A stretch of DNA of 23,232 bases from CAZDUS01 sp964609375 (GCA_964609375.1 CAZSSA010000031.1:1-23232); one strand, 5' to 3'; shown: positions 1-7,736, counted from the first letter of the stretch. The notes: generated by a model not told the origin, from the sequence alone. A program made the numbers and translations.

Positions 1-58
1 CCTGCGCTACCGGGGATGGATTGGATTTGTATTCGGTAGCGCAGGGTTTAACCCTGCG
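1..58. repeat. Overlapping palindromic repeat element
   Basis: A perfect 12-bp inverted repeat (CCTGCGCTACCG at 1-12, complement at 34-45) encloses 21 bases. It overlaps a second near-perfect palindrome, CGCAGGGTT-T-AACCCTGCG, at 40-58. The stop codon of the minus-strand gene at 48-479 lies inside the second palindrome. This looks like an interspersed REP-like element or a 3' hairpin. No T-run follows it within the window, so a terminator role is not shown. The element may extend beyond the left edge. Confidence 0.6.
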
Positions 59-479
59 AAGGGATGGGGCGAAGGGATGCTTCCCCCATCCTCAGAAGAA
101 TCCCCAAGATGTGACCTTGGGCAATCATGCGGGCTAAATGATCCTTCGCGTATCGATTCTGCCGCACATGCCAGGTCAACAGCCGCCTCAGTTGCGAAAG
201 ATCCGCCTGCTGAAGCCGGTCTGCCTCAGCCATATATCCTCTGGCTTCCCCTTCCCAGTTCTCCCAGTCATACCGCACCACCATCCCGTTCTTATAGCAG
301 GCATCCATGAACCGGGAGACCAGCTTCAAAAACGCCTCCTCAGGAAACCCATCCTCTTCCACAGGGATCGTGCGGTCAGGACAAAACCCCTCCGCCTCAA
401 ATACAGGGATAAACTCCAGCATGGCCGCCAACGGCCCCGGCTCTATCGCTTCCGATTCACGCAAGGAACAAGTTTTCAT
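48..479 (-). CDS. DUF6508-like hypothetical protein
   Basis: A 143-residue soluble protein with no signal peptide or membrane segment. The C-terminal part (about residues 95-132), with the pattern LLTWHVRQNRY..DHLARMIAQGHILGIL, resembles the DUF6508 family as I remember it. That family has no known biochemical role. The start is supported by an AAGGAAA ribosome-binding site about 7 bases upstream. The last residues (RPIPSQG) and the stop are read from the repeat element and an adjacent 10-bp direct repeat (57-66 and 70-79), so the tail may not be native. It lies downstream of the pseudopilin gene on the same strand but behind that gene's terminator, so it is probably transcribed separately. 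The family call is from memory and moderate. Confidence 0.6.
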   Translation of the reverse strand: MKTCSLRESEAIEPGPLAAMLEFIPVFEAEGFCPDRTIPVEEDGFPEEAFLKLVSRFMDACYKNGMVVRYDWENWEGEARGYMAEADRLQQADLSQLRRLLTWHVRQNRYAKDHLARMIAQGHILGILLRMGEASLRPIPSQG

Positions 480-561
480 TGGTCATTTCCTTTATCCAAC
501 AACCCGCTACTCAGGTCACAACAAAAAGTTATGAGTCTCCTTTCGTCCCGACGATCCCAAT

Positions 562-595
562 AAAAAAGCCGGGAACACATTCGCGTTCCCGGCTT
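562..595 (-). terminator. Rho-independent terminator of the pseudopilin gene
   Basis: Stem GCCGGGAAC (568-576) pairs with GTTCCCGGC (585-593), extended by two A:T pairs, around an 8-base loop. Read on the minus strand, it is followed by a run of six T's (the A's at 562-567). It sits about 25 bases after the stop of the minus-strand gene at 619. Confidence 0.9.
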
Positions 596-618
596 CACAC
601 TCATGTGAATATATTATC

Positions 619-1185
619 TCACTGGCCTGACCATGCCGACCCGCCCAAGTTGGAAATCACCTGAGTGGAATTGTACCACTCAACATGCCCATCGACAAAT
701 AGCAGATTGCCGCCTTCACCCTTGTGATTATAGCTGAACAAATCCGCCGATGGCGCTGATGCCTGATACTCATTGGTCGCACCCTTGTCGCAAGCCAAAA
801 CCGCGCTCGGGGAATCACCCTCGGACATACCCGCCCGCATCTTATAACTTACCCACGTGCCATCCATTACCGTCACGGAAGCAGGGGTATTAGGGTTCGG
901 CGACGCACTGGGACAACGGAAAACCTGCACACTGTTCGAACCCACATAATTTCCCAAGTTGGTAAAAGCGCTCGGAAAGGCCTCTCTGAAATCTGCAGAA
1001 TACAGTTTAAACCCAACCCCGATCTGCTTAAGATTACTCATGCAACTCGTCCGACGTGCTCGCTCGCGCGCCTGTGCAAGCGCCGGCAGCAACAATCCCG
1101 CCAAAATCCCGATAATCGCGATCACCACCAGCAACTCGATCAACGTAAACCCTTTAATCCTCAACTTCTTTAGAATCTTGCTCAT
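619..1185 (-). CDS. Prepilin-type N-terminal cleavage/methylation domain protein
   Basis: A 188-residue type IV pilin/type II secretion pseudopilin-like protein. The prepilin peptidase site is clear: K11-G12|F13-T-L-I-E17, with Glu17 at position 5 of the mature protein, followed by a hydrophobic helix to about residue 36 and the LLPALAQARERAR continuation common in PVC pseudopilins. Near the C terminus, H154 followed ten residues later by D165-G166-H is a variant of the H-X9-DG motif of these families. The start is fixed by an AAGGAG site 6-7 bases upstream. PVC genomes carry many such proteins, and whether each joins a secretion pseudopilus or acts at the cell surface is unknown. No assembly ATPase or prepilin peptidase lies nearby, so this is an orphan copy. 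Confidence 0.9.
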   Translation of the reverse strand: MSKILKKLRIKGFTLIELLVVIAIIGILAGLLLPALAQARERARRTSCMSNLKQIGVGFKLYSADFREAFPSAFTNLGNYVGSNSVQVFRCPSASPNPNTPASVTVMDGTWVSYKMRAGMSEGDSPSAVLACDKGATNEYQASAPSADLFSYNHKGEGGNLLFVDGHVEWYNSTQVISNLGGSAWSGQ

Positions 1186-1304
1186 CGTTTTCTCCTTGGA
1201 ATGAAACCGCCATTACTACCGATTTGCCTGCAAATATATACCATTGCCTTTTTACCGTCAATAGCCCCGCGTTCTACTTTGCACTTATTTCAACCCTTTT
1301 CTTG

Positions 1305-1332
1305 TTGACGGAAAAGCCCGATATTCTATGAT
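1305..1332 (+). promoter_or_regulatory. Sigma70-type promoter of ilvC
   Basis: TTGACG (1305-1310) and TATGAT (1327-1332) are separated by 16 bases. Transcription would start near 1339-1340, giving a leader of about 30 bases. That is too short for a leader-peptide attenuator. An AAGGAG ribosome-binding site at 1357-1362 precedes the ilvC ATG by 6 bases. Confidence 0.65.
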
Positions 1333-1368
1333 GTCGCCCTTCTAAATCGCAATAACAAGGAGTAACTC

Positions 1369-2469
1369 ATGGCATTGATTAATTTTGGCGGCAAGAATGA
1401 AACCGTGGTAACCCGCAAGGAGTTCCCGATTGCCAAGGCGCGCAAAGTCCTGAAAAAAGAAACCATCGCCATCATCGGCTACGGAGTCCAGGGCCCCGCC
1501 CAGGCACTTAACCTGAAGGATAATGGCTTCAACGTCATCATCGGCCAGGCACCGGAATTCAAGCGTGACTGGGACCGCGCCAGCCAGGACGGCTGGATCC
1601 CCGGTAAAACCCTCTTCCCCATCGCGGAGGCCGTCAAGCGCGGCACCATCATCCAGATCCTTGTCTCCGACGCCGCCCAGCGAAAAGTCTGGCCAACCAT
1701 CAAGGCCAACCTGAAACCCGGCGACGCCGTGTACTTCTCGCACGGATTCTCCATCGTCTATAAGAGCCAGACGGGCGTCATCCCTCCGAAAAACGTGGAC
1801 GTGATCATGGTCGCGCCCAAGGGCTCGGGCCTGAATGTCCGCCGCAACTTCCTTTCCGGCGCTGGAATCAACTCGAGCTACGCCGTGGGCCAGGATGCCA
1901 CGGGTCGCGCCGAGGAACGTTGCATCGCCCTCGGCATCGGCATCGGCTCCGGCTACCTCTTCCCGACCACCTTCCAGAAGGAAGTGTACAGTGACCTGAC
2001 CGGCGAACGCGGCGTGCTCATGGGCGCCTTGGCCGGCATGATGCAGGCCCAGTATGACGTTCTCCGCGCCAATGGTCACTCACCCAGCGAAGCCTTCAAC
2101 GAGACCTCAGAGGAGCTGACCCAAAGCCTGATCCGTCTCGTCGATGAGAACGGCATGGACTGGATGTACCAGAACTGCTCGGCCACCGCCCAGCATGGCG
2201 CCCTGAAGTGGAGACCCATTTTCAGAAAGGCAAACCTCCCGGTCTTCAAGAAACTTTACGCCTCCGTGAAGCGCGGTCAGGAAACCCGTGAAGTCATCCG
2301 CGACTGCGGCGGAAAGGACTATCAAAAGTTTCTCGGCAAGAAACTCGCCGAGATTCACAACTCGGAAATGTGGCAGGCAGGCGCCGCCGTCCGGGCACTC
2401 CGCCCGAAAGAATCCGCGAAGTCCATCGGCAACGCCGCGAAAGGCACGGGTGGTCGCACCTCAAATTAA
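1369..2469 (+). CDS. ilvC: Ketol-acid reductoisomerase (yeast-like short form)
   Basis: A 366-residue KARI. It isomerises and reduces acetolactate or acetohydroxybutyrate with NAD(P)H and Mg2+, the second step of branched-chain amino-acid synthesis. The Rossmann motif G37-Y-G-V-Q-G42 is followed by FSHGF (His125), the metal-binding acids D209 and E213 in SDLTGERG, and the E245/E249 cluster in FNETSEE. From memory, wording such as AQYDVLR.NGHSPSEAFNET and the C-terminal W.AGAAVRALRP matches the fungal Ilv5/Bacteroidota type more closely than the 330-residue common bacterial class I enzyme. The last 20 residues are a basic, Gly/Ser-rich tail. It stands alone, with no other ilv or leu genes beside it, and has its own promoter and terminator. 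Confidence 0.96.
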   Translation: MALINFGGKNETVVTRKEFPIAKARKVLKKETIAIIGYGVQGPAQALNLKDNGFNVIIGQAPEFKRDWDRASQDGWIPGKTLFPIAEAVKRGTIIQILVSDAAQRKVWPTIKANLKPGDAVYFSHGFSIVYKSQTGVIPPKNVDVIMVAPKGSGLNVRRNFLSGAGINSSYAVGQDATGRAEERCIALGIGIGSGYLFPTTFQKEVYSDLTGERGVLMGALAGMMQAQYDVLRANGHSPSEAFNETSEELTQSLIRLVDENGMDWMYQNCSATAQHGALKWRPIFRKANLPVFKKLYASVKRGQETREVIRDCGGKDYQKFLGKKLAEIHNSEMWQAGAAVRALRPKESAKSIGNAAKGTGGRTSN

Positions 2470-2476
2470 GGGGGAG

Positions 2477-2520
2477 GGACGGCTCTCCGAGCCGTCCGCG
2501 GACGCCCCGGAGGTGCGTCC
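2477..2520. repeat. Intergenic palindromes after ilvC
   Basis: A perfect stem GGACGGCTC (2477-2485) / GAGCCGTCC (2489-2497) with a 3-base loop is followed by a weaker hairpin GGACGC (2500-2505) / GCGTCC (2515-2520). They start 8 bases after the ilvC stop and lack T-runs. They look like a REP-like interspersed repeat rather than terminators. Confidence 0.55.
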
Positions 2521-2548
2521 CTACCAGAAGGAACGACAGATCCCTATC

Positions 2549-2580
2549 GGGGCAGGCGCCATAAAGCCCTGCCCTTTTTT
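2549..2580 (+). terminator. Rho-independent terminator of ilvC
   Basis: GGGCAGG (2550-2556) pairs with CCTGCCC (2568-2574) around an 11-base loop and is followed directly by six T's (2575-2580). It lies only 5 bases before the mntP start codon, so it also fills the space where an mntP ribosome-binding site would be. Confidence 0.8.
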
Positions 2581-2585
2581 ACATC

Positions 2586-3152
2586 ATGACTCTCCTTGAA
2601 ATCCTTCTTCTGGCCATCGGCCTCGCCATGGATGCCTTCGCCGTCTCCGTGGCAAGCGGTATTGCCATGAAGAACTTCCATATCGGTCACGCCCTGCGTA
2701 TGGCCACCGCCTTCGGACTCTTCCAGGCTGTCATGCCGGTCGTCGGATGGCTCGCCGGAAAAACCATGCAATCCTTCATGGCCGGATTCGACCACTGGAT
2801 CGCCTTCGCCCTGCTGGCCGTTGTCGGAGGCAAGATGATTTACGAAGCCACCCGCCTGGAAGAGGCGGAAACCGAATCCAATCCTTTCGGACTCTATGTC
2901 CTGCTTCTTCTTTCCCTCGCCACCAGCATCGACGCCCTGGCCGTGGGCATCACCTTTGCCATGCTCGGAACCACCATCATTACCCCCATCGCCATCATCG
3001 GCTCGGTAACATTTTCCCTCTGTCTGGCAGGAGTTAGAATCGGAAATGTCTCGGGACATTTCTTCGAGAAGAAAATCGAGATCATCGGCGGATTCGTCCT
3101 GATCGGTATCGGGCTGAAAATTCTGATCCAGCATCTGTCGTCAGGCCAGTAA
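2586..3152 (+). CDS. mntP: Manganese efflux pump MntP
   Basis: A 188-residue inner-membrane protein of the MntP (YebN) family, which exports Mn2+. It has six predicted hydrophobic segments arranged as two repeats of three. The two signature motifs are A-M-D16-A-F-A-V-S in helix 1 and S-I-D116-A-L-A-V-G in helix 4. The central cytoplasmic loop is acidic (EEAETES). Length and C terminus (GGFVLIGIGLKIL) match the family. The ATG at 2586 gives the expected N terminus. No Shine-Dalgarno sequence is visible, because the ilvC terminator occupies the upstream bases. I see no yybP-ykoY manganese riboswitch, which often precedes mntP elsewhere. Expression may rely on readthrough from ilvC or on a promoter I cannot identify. 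Confidence 0.93.
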   Translation: MTLLEILLLAIGLAMDAFAVSVASGIAMKNFHIGHALRMATAFGLFQAVMPVVGWLAGKTMQSFMAGFDHWIAFALLAVVGGKMIYEATRLEEAETESNPFGLYVLLLLSLATSIDALAVGITFAMLGTTIITPIAIIGSVTFSLCLAGVRIGNVSGHFFEKKIEIIGGFVLIGIGLKILIQHLSSGQ

Positions 3153-3218
3153 AACAAGTGGCGACTCTCCAATCCTTCACTCTCCATGGAGTCCGCCGTC
3201 GACTGAAAGGGGTTTACA

Positions 3219-3247
3219 TTGACGCACCGCCTTCATACAGGTAGTGT
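3219..3247 (+). promoter_or_regulatory. Possible promoter of the secreted-protein gene
   Basis: TTGACG (3219-3224) and TAGTGT (3242-3247) are separated by 17 bases. The predicted start of transcription falls at about the proposed ATG (3255), which would make the message nearly leaderless. This is a weak call from sequence match alone. Confidence 0.3.
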
Positions 3248-3254
3248 TTTTCGA

Positions 3255-4190
3255 ATGAATCGAATTTGCTTGCCTGCCTATTGGCTGCCGCTTGTCGCCC
3301 TCTTCCTTGCGGCGCCCGCCACCACTTCCGCCGCCCCCTTGTCCAAAACCCACATCTCTGCCGATGCCAAGTGGGTGCTCCATCTCGACATCGAACAATT
3401 TGCCCCCTCGGAAACGTGTCGTATTCTGTTAAGTGACTCAGGGAAAAGCGACAAACTGAAGACACTGCTGGGCCATTATCGCACTCTGCTGGGGGTGGAC
3501 CCCCTAAAGGCCTTGTCGGCCGTCACCCTCTACGGAGAGGAAATCTCAGGCAGCCGCGGTGTGGCCATTATTCGCGGAGCCATCCCCGCCAAAGCACTCA
3601 TCACGCGCTTATCCTCCTACCCGGAATACACCACCCGCAAAACGTCGGGATATACGATTCACCAATGGAAAGACCGCGCCAGCGGCACCAGGATGAATGC
3701 CTGTATTTTCGCTTCCTCGTTGTTCGTGATCGCCTCGGATGATAACGCCATGAATTCCGCCCTCGGAACCCTCGATCGATCGCGCGCCAATCTGGGAACC
3801 CTTAAAAATCAGGCACTCACGATTCCTGTCCCTGTCCCCGGCGCTTTTCTCACGGCAGCCACATGCGGCTATGCCGGCGCTTCCCCCAACCCCCTAAAGG
3901 CCATGTTGCTCCGCAATACCAACTGCACCACCATGCAAGTCGCCGAATCCAACGGAATCATGGACGCCACCATCACCCTTGCCGCCGTTTCCCCTGATGC
4001 AGCCTACCAAATACACCAGATCCTGAACGGATTGCTTGTGTCGGCCGCTTTTACCGAGGAATCATCGGGACTGGCGAAACTCGCTGAATTAAGCGAAGTC
4101 AAACGTCAGGATTGCCAGGTCAATCTGCGCATCCATTGCCCCGCCCGTGAGGCAGCAACCGCCCTGGCCACCAGCCTCCTCCAACCCTAA
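3255..4190 (+). CDS. Secreted protein of unknown function
   Basis: The protein is 311 residues from the ATG at 3255. This start is preferred over the upstream ATG at 3219 because it opens directly into a signal peptide: basic Asn-Arg, a hydrophobic stretch of about 18 residues, then a TTSAA|AP cleavage region. The mature part starts with a segment like ISADAKWVLHLDIEQF, a pattern I associate with poorly characterised exported proteins of Verrucomicrobia and Planctomycetes. No catalytic motif, lipobox or membrane anchor is recognisable, and three Cys residues are scattered. Its stop codon overlaps that of the convergent hypC by two bases. Function unknown; probably periplasmic. Confidence 0.7.
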   Translation: MNRICLPAYWLPLVALFLAAPATTSAAPLSKTHISADAKWVLHLDIEQFAPSETCRILLSDSGKSDKLKTLLGHYRTLLGVDPLKALSAVTLYGEEISGSRGVAIIRGAIPAKALITRLSSYPEYTTRKTSGYTIHQWKDRASGTRMNACIFASSLFVIASDDNAMNSALGTLDRSRANLGTLKNQALTIPVPVPGAFLTAATCGYAGASPNPLKAMLLRNTNCTTMQVAESNGIMDATITLAAVSPDAAYQIHQILNGLLVSAAFTEESSGLAKLAELSEVKRQDCQVNLRIHCPAREAATALATSLLQP

Positions 4191-4456
4191 CCGATGCTCT
4201 TCTTCCTCTCCCCTTGGGGAAGAGGATTGGGGTGAGGGTGTTGTGCCGCCATCTCTTCAAACACCGCCAAGATCGTGTTGGCCTCGTGTTCATTCATCCG
4301 TTCAATCGCAAATCCAGCATGCACAATAACGTAACTCCCCACGCCGGCGTCGGGCACCAGCGACAGGTTCACCTCCTGACGACTCCCCTCCAATTCCGCC
4401 ACCCCGATCCTGTCAGGACGAACTTCCACAATTTTCATTGGTACAGCCAAACACAT
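4187..4456 (-). CDS. hypC: Hydrogenase maturation chaperone HypC/HybG
   Basis: An 89-residue HypC-family protein. HypC binds HypD and the hydrogenase large-subunit precursor and carries the Fe(CN)2CO group during NiFe-cofactor assembly. The N terminus M-C2-L-A-V-P-M is the family signature, and Cys2 is the iron-binding and HypD-binding residue. The VGSYVIVHAGFAIERM segment is also typical. The start at 4456 is chosen because it places Cys2 directly after the initiator Met; an in-frame ATG farther upstream would bury it. The gene begins 8 bases after the hypF stop, so the two are co-transcribed. The last 17 residues (HPHPNPLPQGERKKSIG) are not part of the normal domain and are encoded by an interspersed repeat. 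Confidence 0.93.
   Translation of the reverse strand: MCLAVPMKIVEVRPDRIGVAELEGSRQEVNLSLVPDAGVGSYVIVHAGFAIERMNEHEANTILAVFEEMAAQHPHPNPLPQGERKKSIG
4197..4240. repeat. Interspersed repeat encoding PHPNPLPQGE
   Basis: The segment contains CCTCTCCCC (4205-4213), TT, then GGGG-A-AGAGG (4216-4225), an imperfect palindrome, followed by ATTGGGGTGAGGG. Its minus-strand translation is PHPNPLPQGE, a peptide often seen where this kind of short bacterial repeat has been annexed by a reading frame. It forms the 3' end of hypC, between two convergent genes, and could also act as a hairpin at the end of both messages. Confidence 0.6.
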
Positions 4457-4464
4457 CGGCAATC

Positions 4465-6795
4465 TCACTTTCTCGTGGCAGCCGCAATGACCGCCTGCCC
4501 CAGCGCTATACACCCGTCGCCAGAGGGTGTCTTCCGGTGGCAAAACACCTTGAGGCCATGTTCCTCAAGCCGTTCCACCAACAATCCATTCAGGATACGA
4601 TTCATAAACACACCGCCACTTAACGCCACGAACGACGCTCGTTCCTGACGGCTTGCATAGAGTATCATTTCCAAAGCCGCGCGCGCAATGGCCTGATGGG
4701 CCGCCAATGCCCATGCAGAGGGATGAAGTTCAACAACACTCCGCTCGGAAAGCAGGCGGAATGCCGGGCTCCAATCCACCCGGAACATCCCATCCACTTC
4801 TCTCCCTTCCCATGGAATCTCCGGAACGGTTGCCTGATGACACTCCCGCGCCGCCGCCTCCAAACGTATCGCGGACTGCCCCTCATAGGTGATCGCCGCC
4901 GGCGCAAACCCCAGCGCCACGGAGAACGCATCGAATACCCGGCCAGCCGCATGACTCAACGGCGCATTCAATCCCTGACGACATTGCTGCTCCCACACGG
5001 ATACCGCTTCGCGCGTTACCCCTAACGGCTTCAACCATGAGTCGGTCATCGTCACGCCCGCCGCCATCCAACGCCCCACCAGCTGACGCGAAGGACACCG
5101 CACCGCTGCATCACCGCCCGGCAAAGGCACCGGCTCGAAACACGCAAGCCGCCTGAATCCGCCCTTCCGGACACTCAAGACTTCGGCACCCCAAATCGTT
5201 CCGTCCGGCCCCCACCCCATCCCATCCATGACCAGAGCCAACCCCTCCCCCAATCCGTGCTCCGCCAGACAAGCCGCTGCATGCGCATGATGATGCTGAA
5301 CAGCCACCACACCCACCCCCAGTTTCGCGGCAAGTCGTCGCCCCATCCGCGTCGATTGCATATCCGGATGCATATCCACAGCCACAACTTCTGGTTGTCG
5401 CTCCAGAAAGGCAGGAAGTGTTGCCACAACCTGCTCAAACCCTTCGACGGCTTCCGGTGTATCAAGATCGCCAATATGCGGCGAAAGCACCACGCGGTCT
5501 CCATAGGCCAAGGCCACCGCATTTTTCATGTCCGCCCCCACCGCCAAGACGTTTTGTTCCAAGGTCCATCGCAGACGAATCGGATGCGGAGCATAGCCAC
5601 GTGCACGCCGCCACACGTGTGCCCCCCCACCCGCCTGCAGCACGCACAGGGAATCATCGTTGCGCAAGTTGATCTCCCGGTCATGAACCAAGAGGAGGTC
5701 GGCGATGCCGCCCAATCTTCCCCGCGCTTCAGCATTGGTAAGACAAATCGGCTCCCCGCCCCTGTTCCCGCTGGTCATCACAAGCAAGTCGAAATCCGGC
5801 ACTGGATCATCCCCCTGCTGATGAAACAACAACAGATGCAGGGGGGTGGTTGGCAGTAATATCCCAACCGTATGGGATTCCGGATTGATACTATCAAAAG
5901 GCAGCCGTCCTTCATTCAGCACGTCCTGCCGGACATCGACAATGACAATTGGCCCCTCCGGCGATGTCAGCAATTCGGCCGCCGCCTCGGAGATAACGGC
6001 ATACCGTCGCGCCGTCTCGAGATCACGCGCCATCACAGCCAACGGTTTTTCCGGACGGTGTTTCCGGTCACGAAGCCGCCGCAACGCCTCACGATCAAAG
6101 GCATCAGCCGCCAGCAGAAATCCACCCAATCCCCGCACTCCAACAAGGCTCCCCCGTGCCAAGGCCTCGCGTGCACCTCGCACAGGGTCTCCCGGAAGCG
6201 CCTGCCCCTGTGTCGTCTCCAGCCACAATCGGGGACCACACGCCGGACAGGCCATGCTTTCGGCATGAAACCTCCGATCCTTAGGATTGTCATACTCCAT
6301 CCGACAGGCATCACATAAGGGAAAGACCGACATCGTCGTCCGCGCCCGGTCATAAGGCATGGATTTCAACACCGTGTAACGTGGCCCACAATGGGTGCAG
6401 GTAGTGAAGGCATAGCCATACCTTCTGTCTGCCGGATCCAATACCTCGGCAGCACAGGCAGGGCACATGACCAAATCGGCCGGAATCAAAATCTCAGGCG
6501 ACAAGCCTCCGTCACTCTCCAAAATCAGAAATTCATTTCCAGCAGGCGCAGGCAGGTCTTCCGCCGAAATCACCGTCATCCCATCGATACGGGCATGAGG
6601 CGGCAGGCGATGCGGCACAGCCGCCAGACATTCATCCACTGGAGCAAGCTCGCCCACCAGGATCAGCCGTACCGAACCACGTCGATTCTGGACAGAACCC
6701 GCCAACCCGAACTCCCGGGCAAGACGGTAAAGCGTCGGACGGAATCCAACGCCCTGCACCACCCCGGTAAAATCCACCGTTTTCCTAACCCACAT
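4465..6795 (-). CDS. hypF: Carbamoyltransferase HypF
   Basis: A 776-residue HypF, the usual length. It uses carbamoyl phosphate and ATP to make carbamoyl-AMP and transfers the carbamoyl group to HypE, the source of the CN ligands of NiFe hydrogenase. Domains in order: acylphosphatase (about 5-90, VQGVGFRP with Arg19); two zinc fingers with four CxxC pairs (C111/C114, C133/C136, C161/C164, C183/C186); YrdC/Sua5-like domain (about 200-375); Kae1-like domain with HHHAHA near residue 505 and a C-terminal GGVFMN motif. All key residues look intact, so the protein should be active. It lies 59 bases after the upstream secreted-protein gene and 8 bases before hypC. No hypA, B, D, E or hydrogenase subunit is in the window. 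Confidence 0.97.
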   Translation of the reverse strand: MWVRKTVDFTGVVQGVGFRPTLYRLAREFGLAGSVQNRRGSVRLILVGELAPVDECLAAVPHRLPPHARIDGMTVISAEDLPAPAGNEFLILESDGGLSPEILIPADLVMCPACAAEVLDPADRRYGYAFTTCTHCGPRYTVLKSMPYDRARTTMSVFPLCDACRMEYDNPKDRRFHAESMACPACGPRLWLETTQGQALPGDPVRGAREALARGSLVGVRGLGGFLLAADAFDREALRRLRDRKHRPEKPLAVMARDLETARRYAVISEAAAELLTSPEGPIVIVDVRQDVLNEGRLPFDSINPESHTVGILLPTTPLHLLLFHQQGDDPVPDFDLLVMTSGNRGGEPICLTNAEARGRLGGIADLLLVHDREINLRNDDSLCVLQAGGGAHVWRRARGYAPHPIRLRWTLEQNVLAVGADMKNAVALAYGDRVVLSPHIGDLDTPEAVEGFEQVVATLPAFLERQPEVVAVDMHPDMQSTRMGRRLAAKLGVGVVAVQHHHAHAAACLAEHGLGEGLALVMDGMGWGPDGTIWGAEVLSVRKGGFRRLACFEPVPLPGGDAAVRCPSRQLVGRWMAAGVTMTDSWLKPLGVTREAVSVWEQQCRQGLNAPLSHAAGRVFDAFSVALGFAPAAITYEGQSAIRLEAAARECHQATVPEIPWEGREVDGMFRVDWSPAFRLLSERSVVELHPSAWALAAHQAIARAALEMILYASRQERASFVALSGGVFMNRILNGLLVERLEEHGLKVFCHRKTPSGDGCIALGQAVIAAATRK

Positions 6796-6854
6796 TCAAT
6801 TTCACCGCCTTGATTCTTCCGCCTGAACCACGCACCCTGCCCCCCCACCCCTCC

Positions 6855-7736
6855 TCATTGTGCAGGAAGGAATCCTTCCTCTACCAATTGCCGATCCGTT
6901 TCCGGAGTCAGCGGTATCGGCAACGGCGTCATCCCTTTGCGAATCAATTCCTTCTGATACTCCTGCAGCAGTCGCGCAATCTCTTCATCCGTTAATTCGA
7001 TGTTTTCACTCTGGGTCAAACTGTTGACCAATTTGCGCTCAGAAGCGTCATCACTCTTCTTTCGGCCGGCCCTCATCACGCCCACCCCCGCCACCGCCGT
7101 TTCCCCCTCTACCTTCGAAGCAAGCGCCGCCGCCTTGGCCCGCTCCGCCTCCATGGCACTCATCCGCGCCAGCTCTTTCCGCAACCGCGCTTCCTCCCTT
7201 TGTTGCCGGCGAAGCATATAGGACCGTTTCTGATCCACGCCATTCGCCATCGCTTCCTCCAGTTTGCTGGCAGGCGTTTCCTGAACCGACACTGAATTCG
7301 TTGATTCCGGAGTCACACGTTCAAACCGATTGGATCCACCCTGCATCGAAACCCAGTAGTCTTCGGGGCCCCGCCTCAATCGCGCACGTTCAGCCGTATA
7401 ATCGGCACTCACCACCTCAACCCCGTCCACGGCCTCACCGATCCCCAACATGTAATTGCGCTTGGTTTTGACGTCCACCAGTCCAACACGCAACCCTCCC
7501 GCCTCATCACGCACCACCGCTGACATCCGGATTTGATTAACCACCGACTGCTCCGGCGGGACCGGAGGCGTCACCACTTCCACAACCGGCAATGCCTCCG
7601 CCCCGAAAGGACGCCGTTCCAGGATGATCCCGTACCGATCAAACCCGCCGCCTTCCCCGTACACCAGCGCCGCAGGGACAAGGACAACCATGACGCCGAA
7701 GGCGCCGTACAGCCTATGAAGAACCGTCAATTTCAT
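6855..7736 (-). CDS. Secreted protein with coiled coil, possibly GspC/PilP-like
   Basis: The protein is 293 residues from the ATG at 7736, chosen over an ATG 39 bases upstream because it opens a signal peptide or N-terminal anchor (MKLTVLHR, then a hydrophobic run to about residue 27 ending VYG). About residues 30-140 hold a beta-rich segment, with RYGIILERRPFGAE followed by a repeated-strand pattern ending near VVSADYTAERARLRRG. This recalls the homology region of type II secretion GspC or pilus PilP proteins, but it is only a resemblance. Residues about 175-220 are charged and likely coiled coil (RRQQREEARLRKELARM). It follows the giant permease by 75 bases on the same strand. The specific role is unknown. 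Confidence 0.6.
   Translation of the reverse strand: MKLTVLHRLYGAFGVMVVLVPAALVYGEGGGFDRYGIILERRPFGAEALPVVEVVTPPVPPEQSVVNQIRMSAVVRDEAGGLRVGLVDVKTKRNYMLGIGEAVDGVEVVSADYTAERARLRRGPEDYWVSMQGGSNRFERVTPESTNSVSVQETPASKLEEAMANGVDQKRSYMLRRQQREEARLRKELARMSAMEAERAKAAALASKVEGETAVAGVGVMRAGRKKSDDASERKLVNSLTQSENIELTDEEIARLLQEYQKELIRKGMTPLPIPLTPETDRQLVEEGFLPAQ

Noticed and set aside
1342..2079. Minus-strand frame of 245 codons opposite ilvC
   Set aside because: Composition typical of antisense frames (Asp/Gly/His/Val-rich); ilvC motifs are unambiguous.
2470..2585. yybP-ykoY manganese riboswitch before mntP
   Set aside because: Searched by eye for the conserved core; only REP-like hairpins and a terminator are present.
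3492..3905. 14-bp direct repeat ACCCCCTAAAGGCC occurring twice in the secreted-protein gene
   Set aside because: Both copies encode Pro-Leu-Lys-Ala in the same frame nearly 400 bases apart, with no flanking similarity; likely chance.
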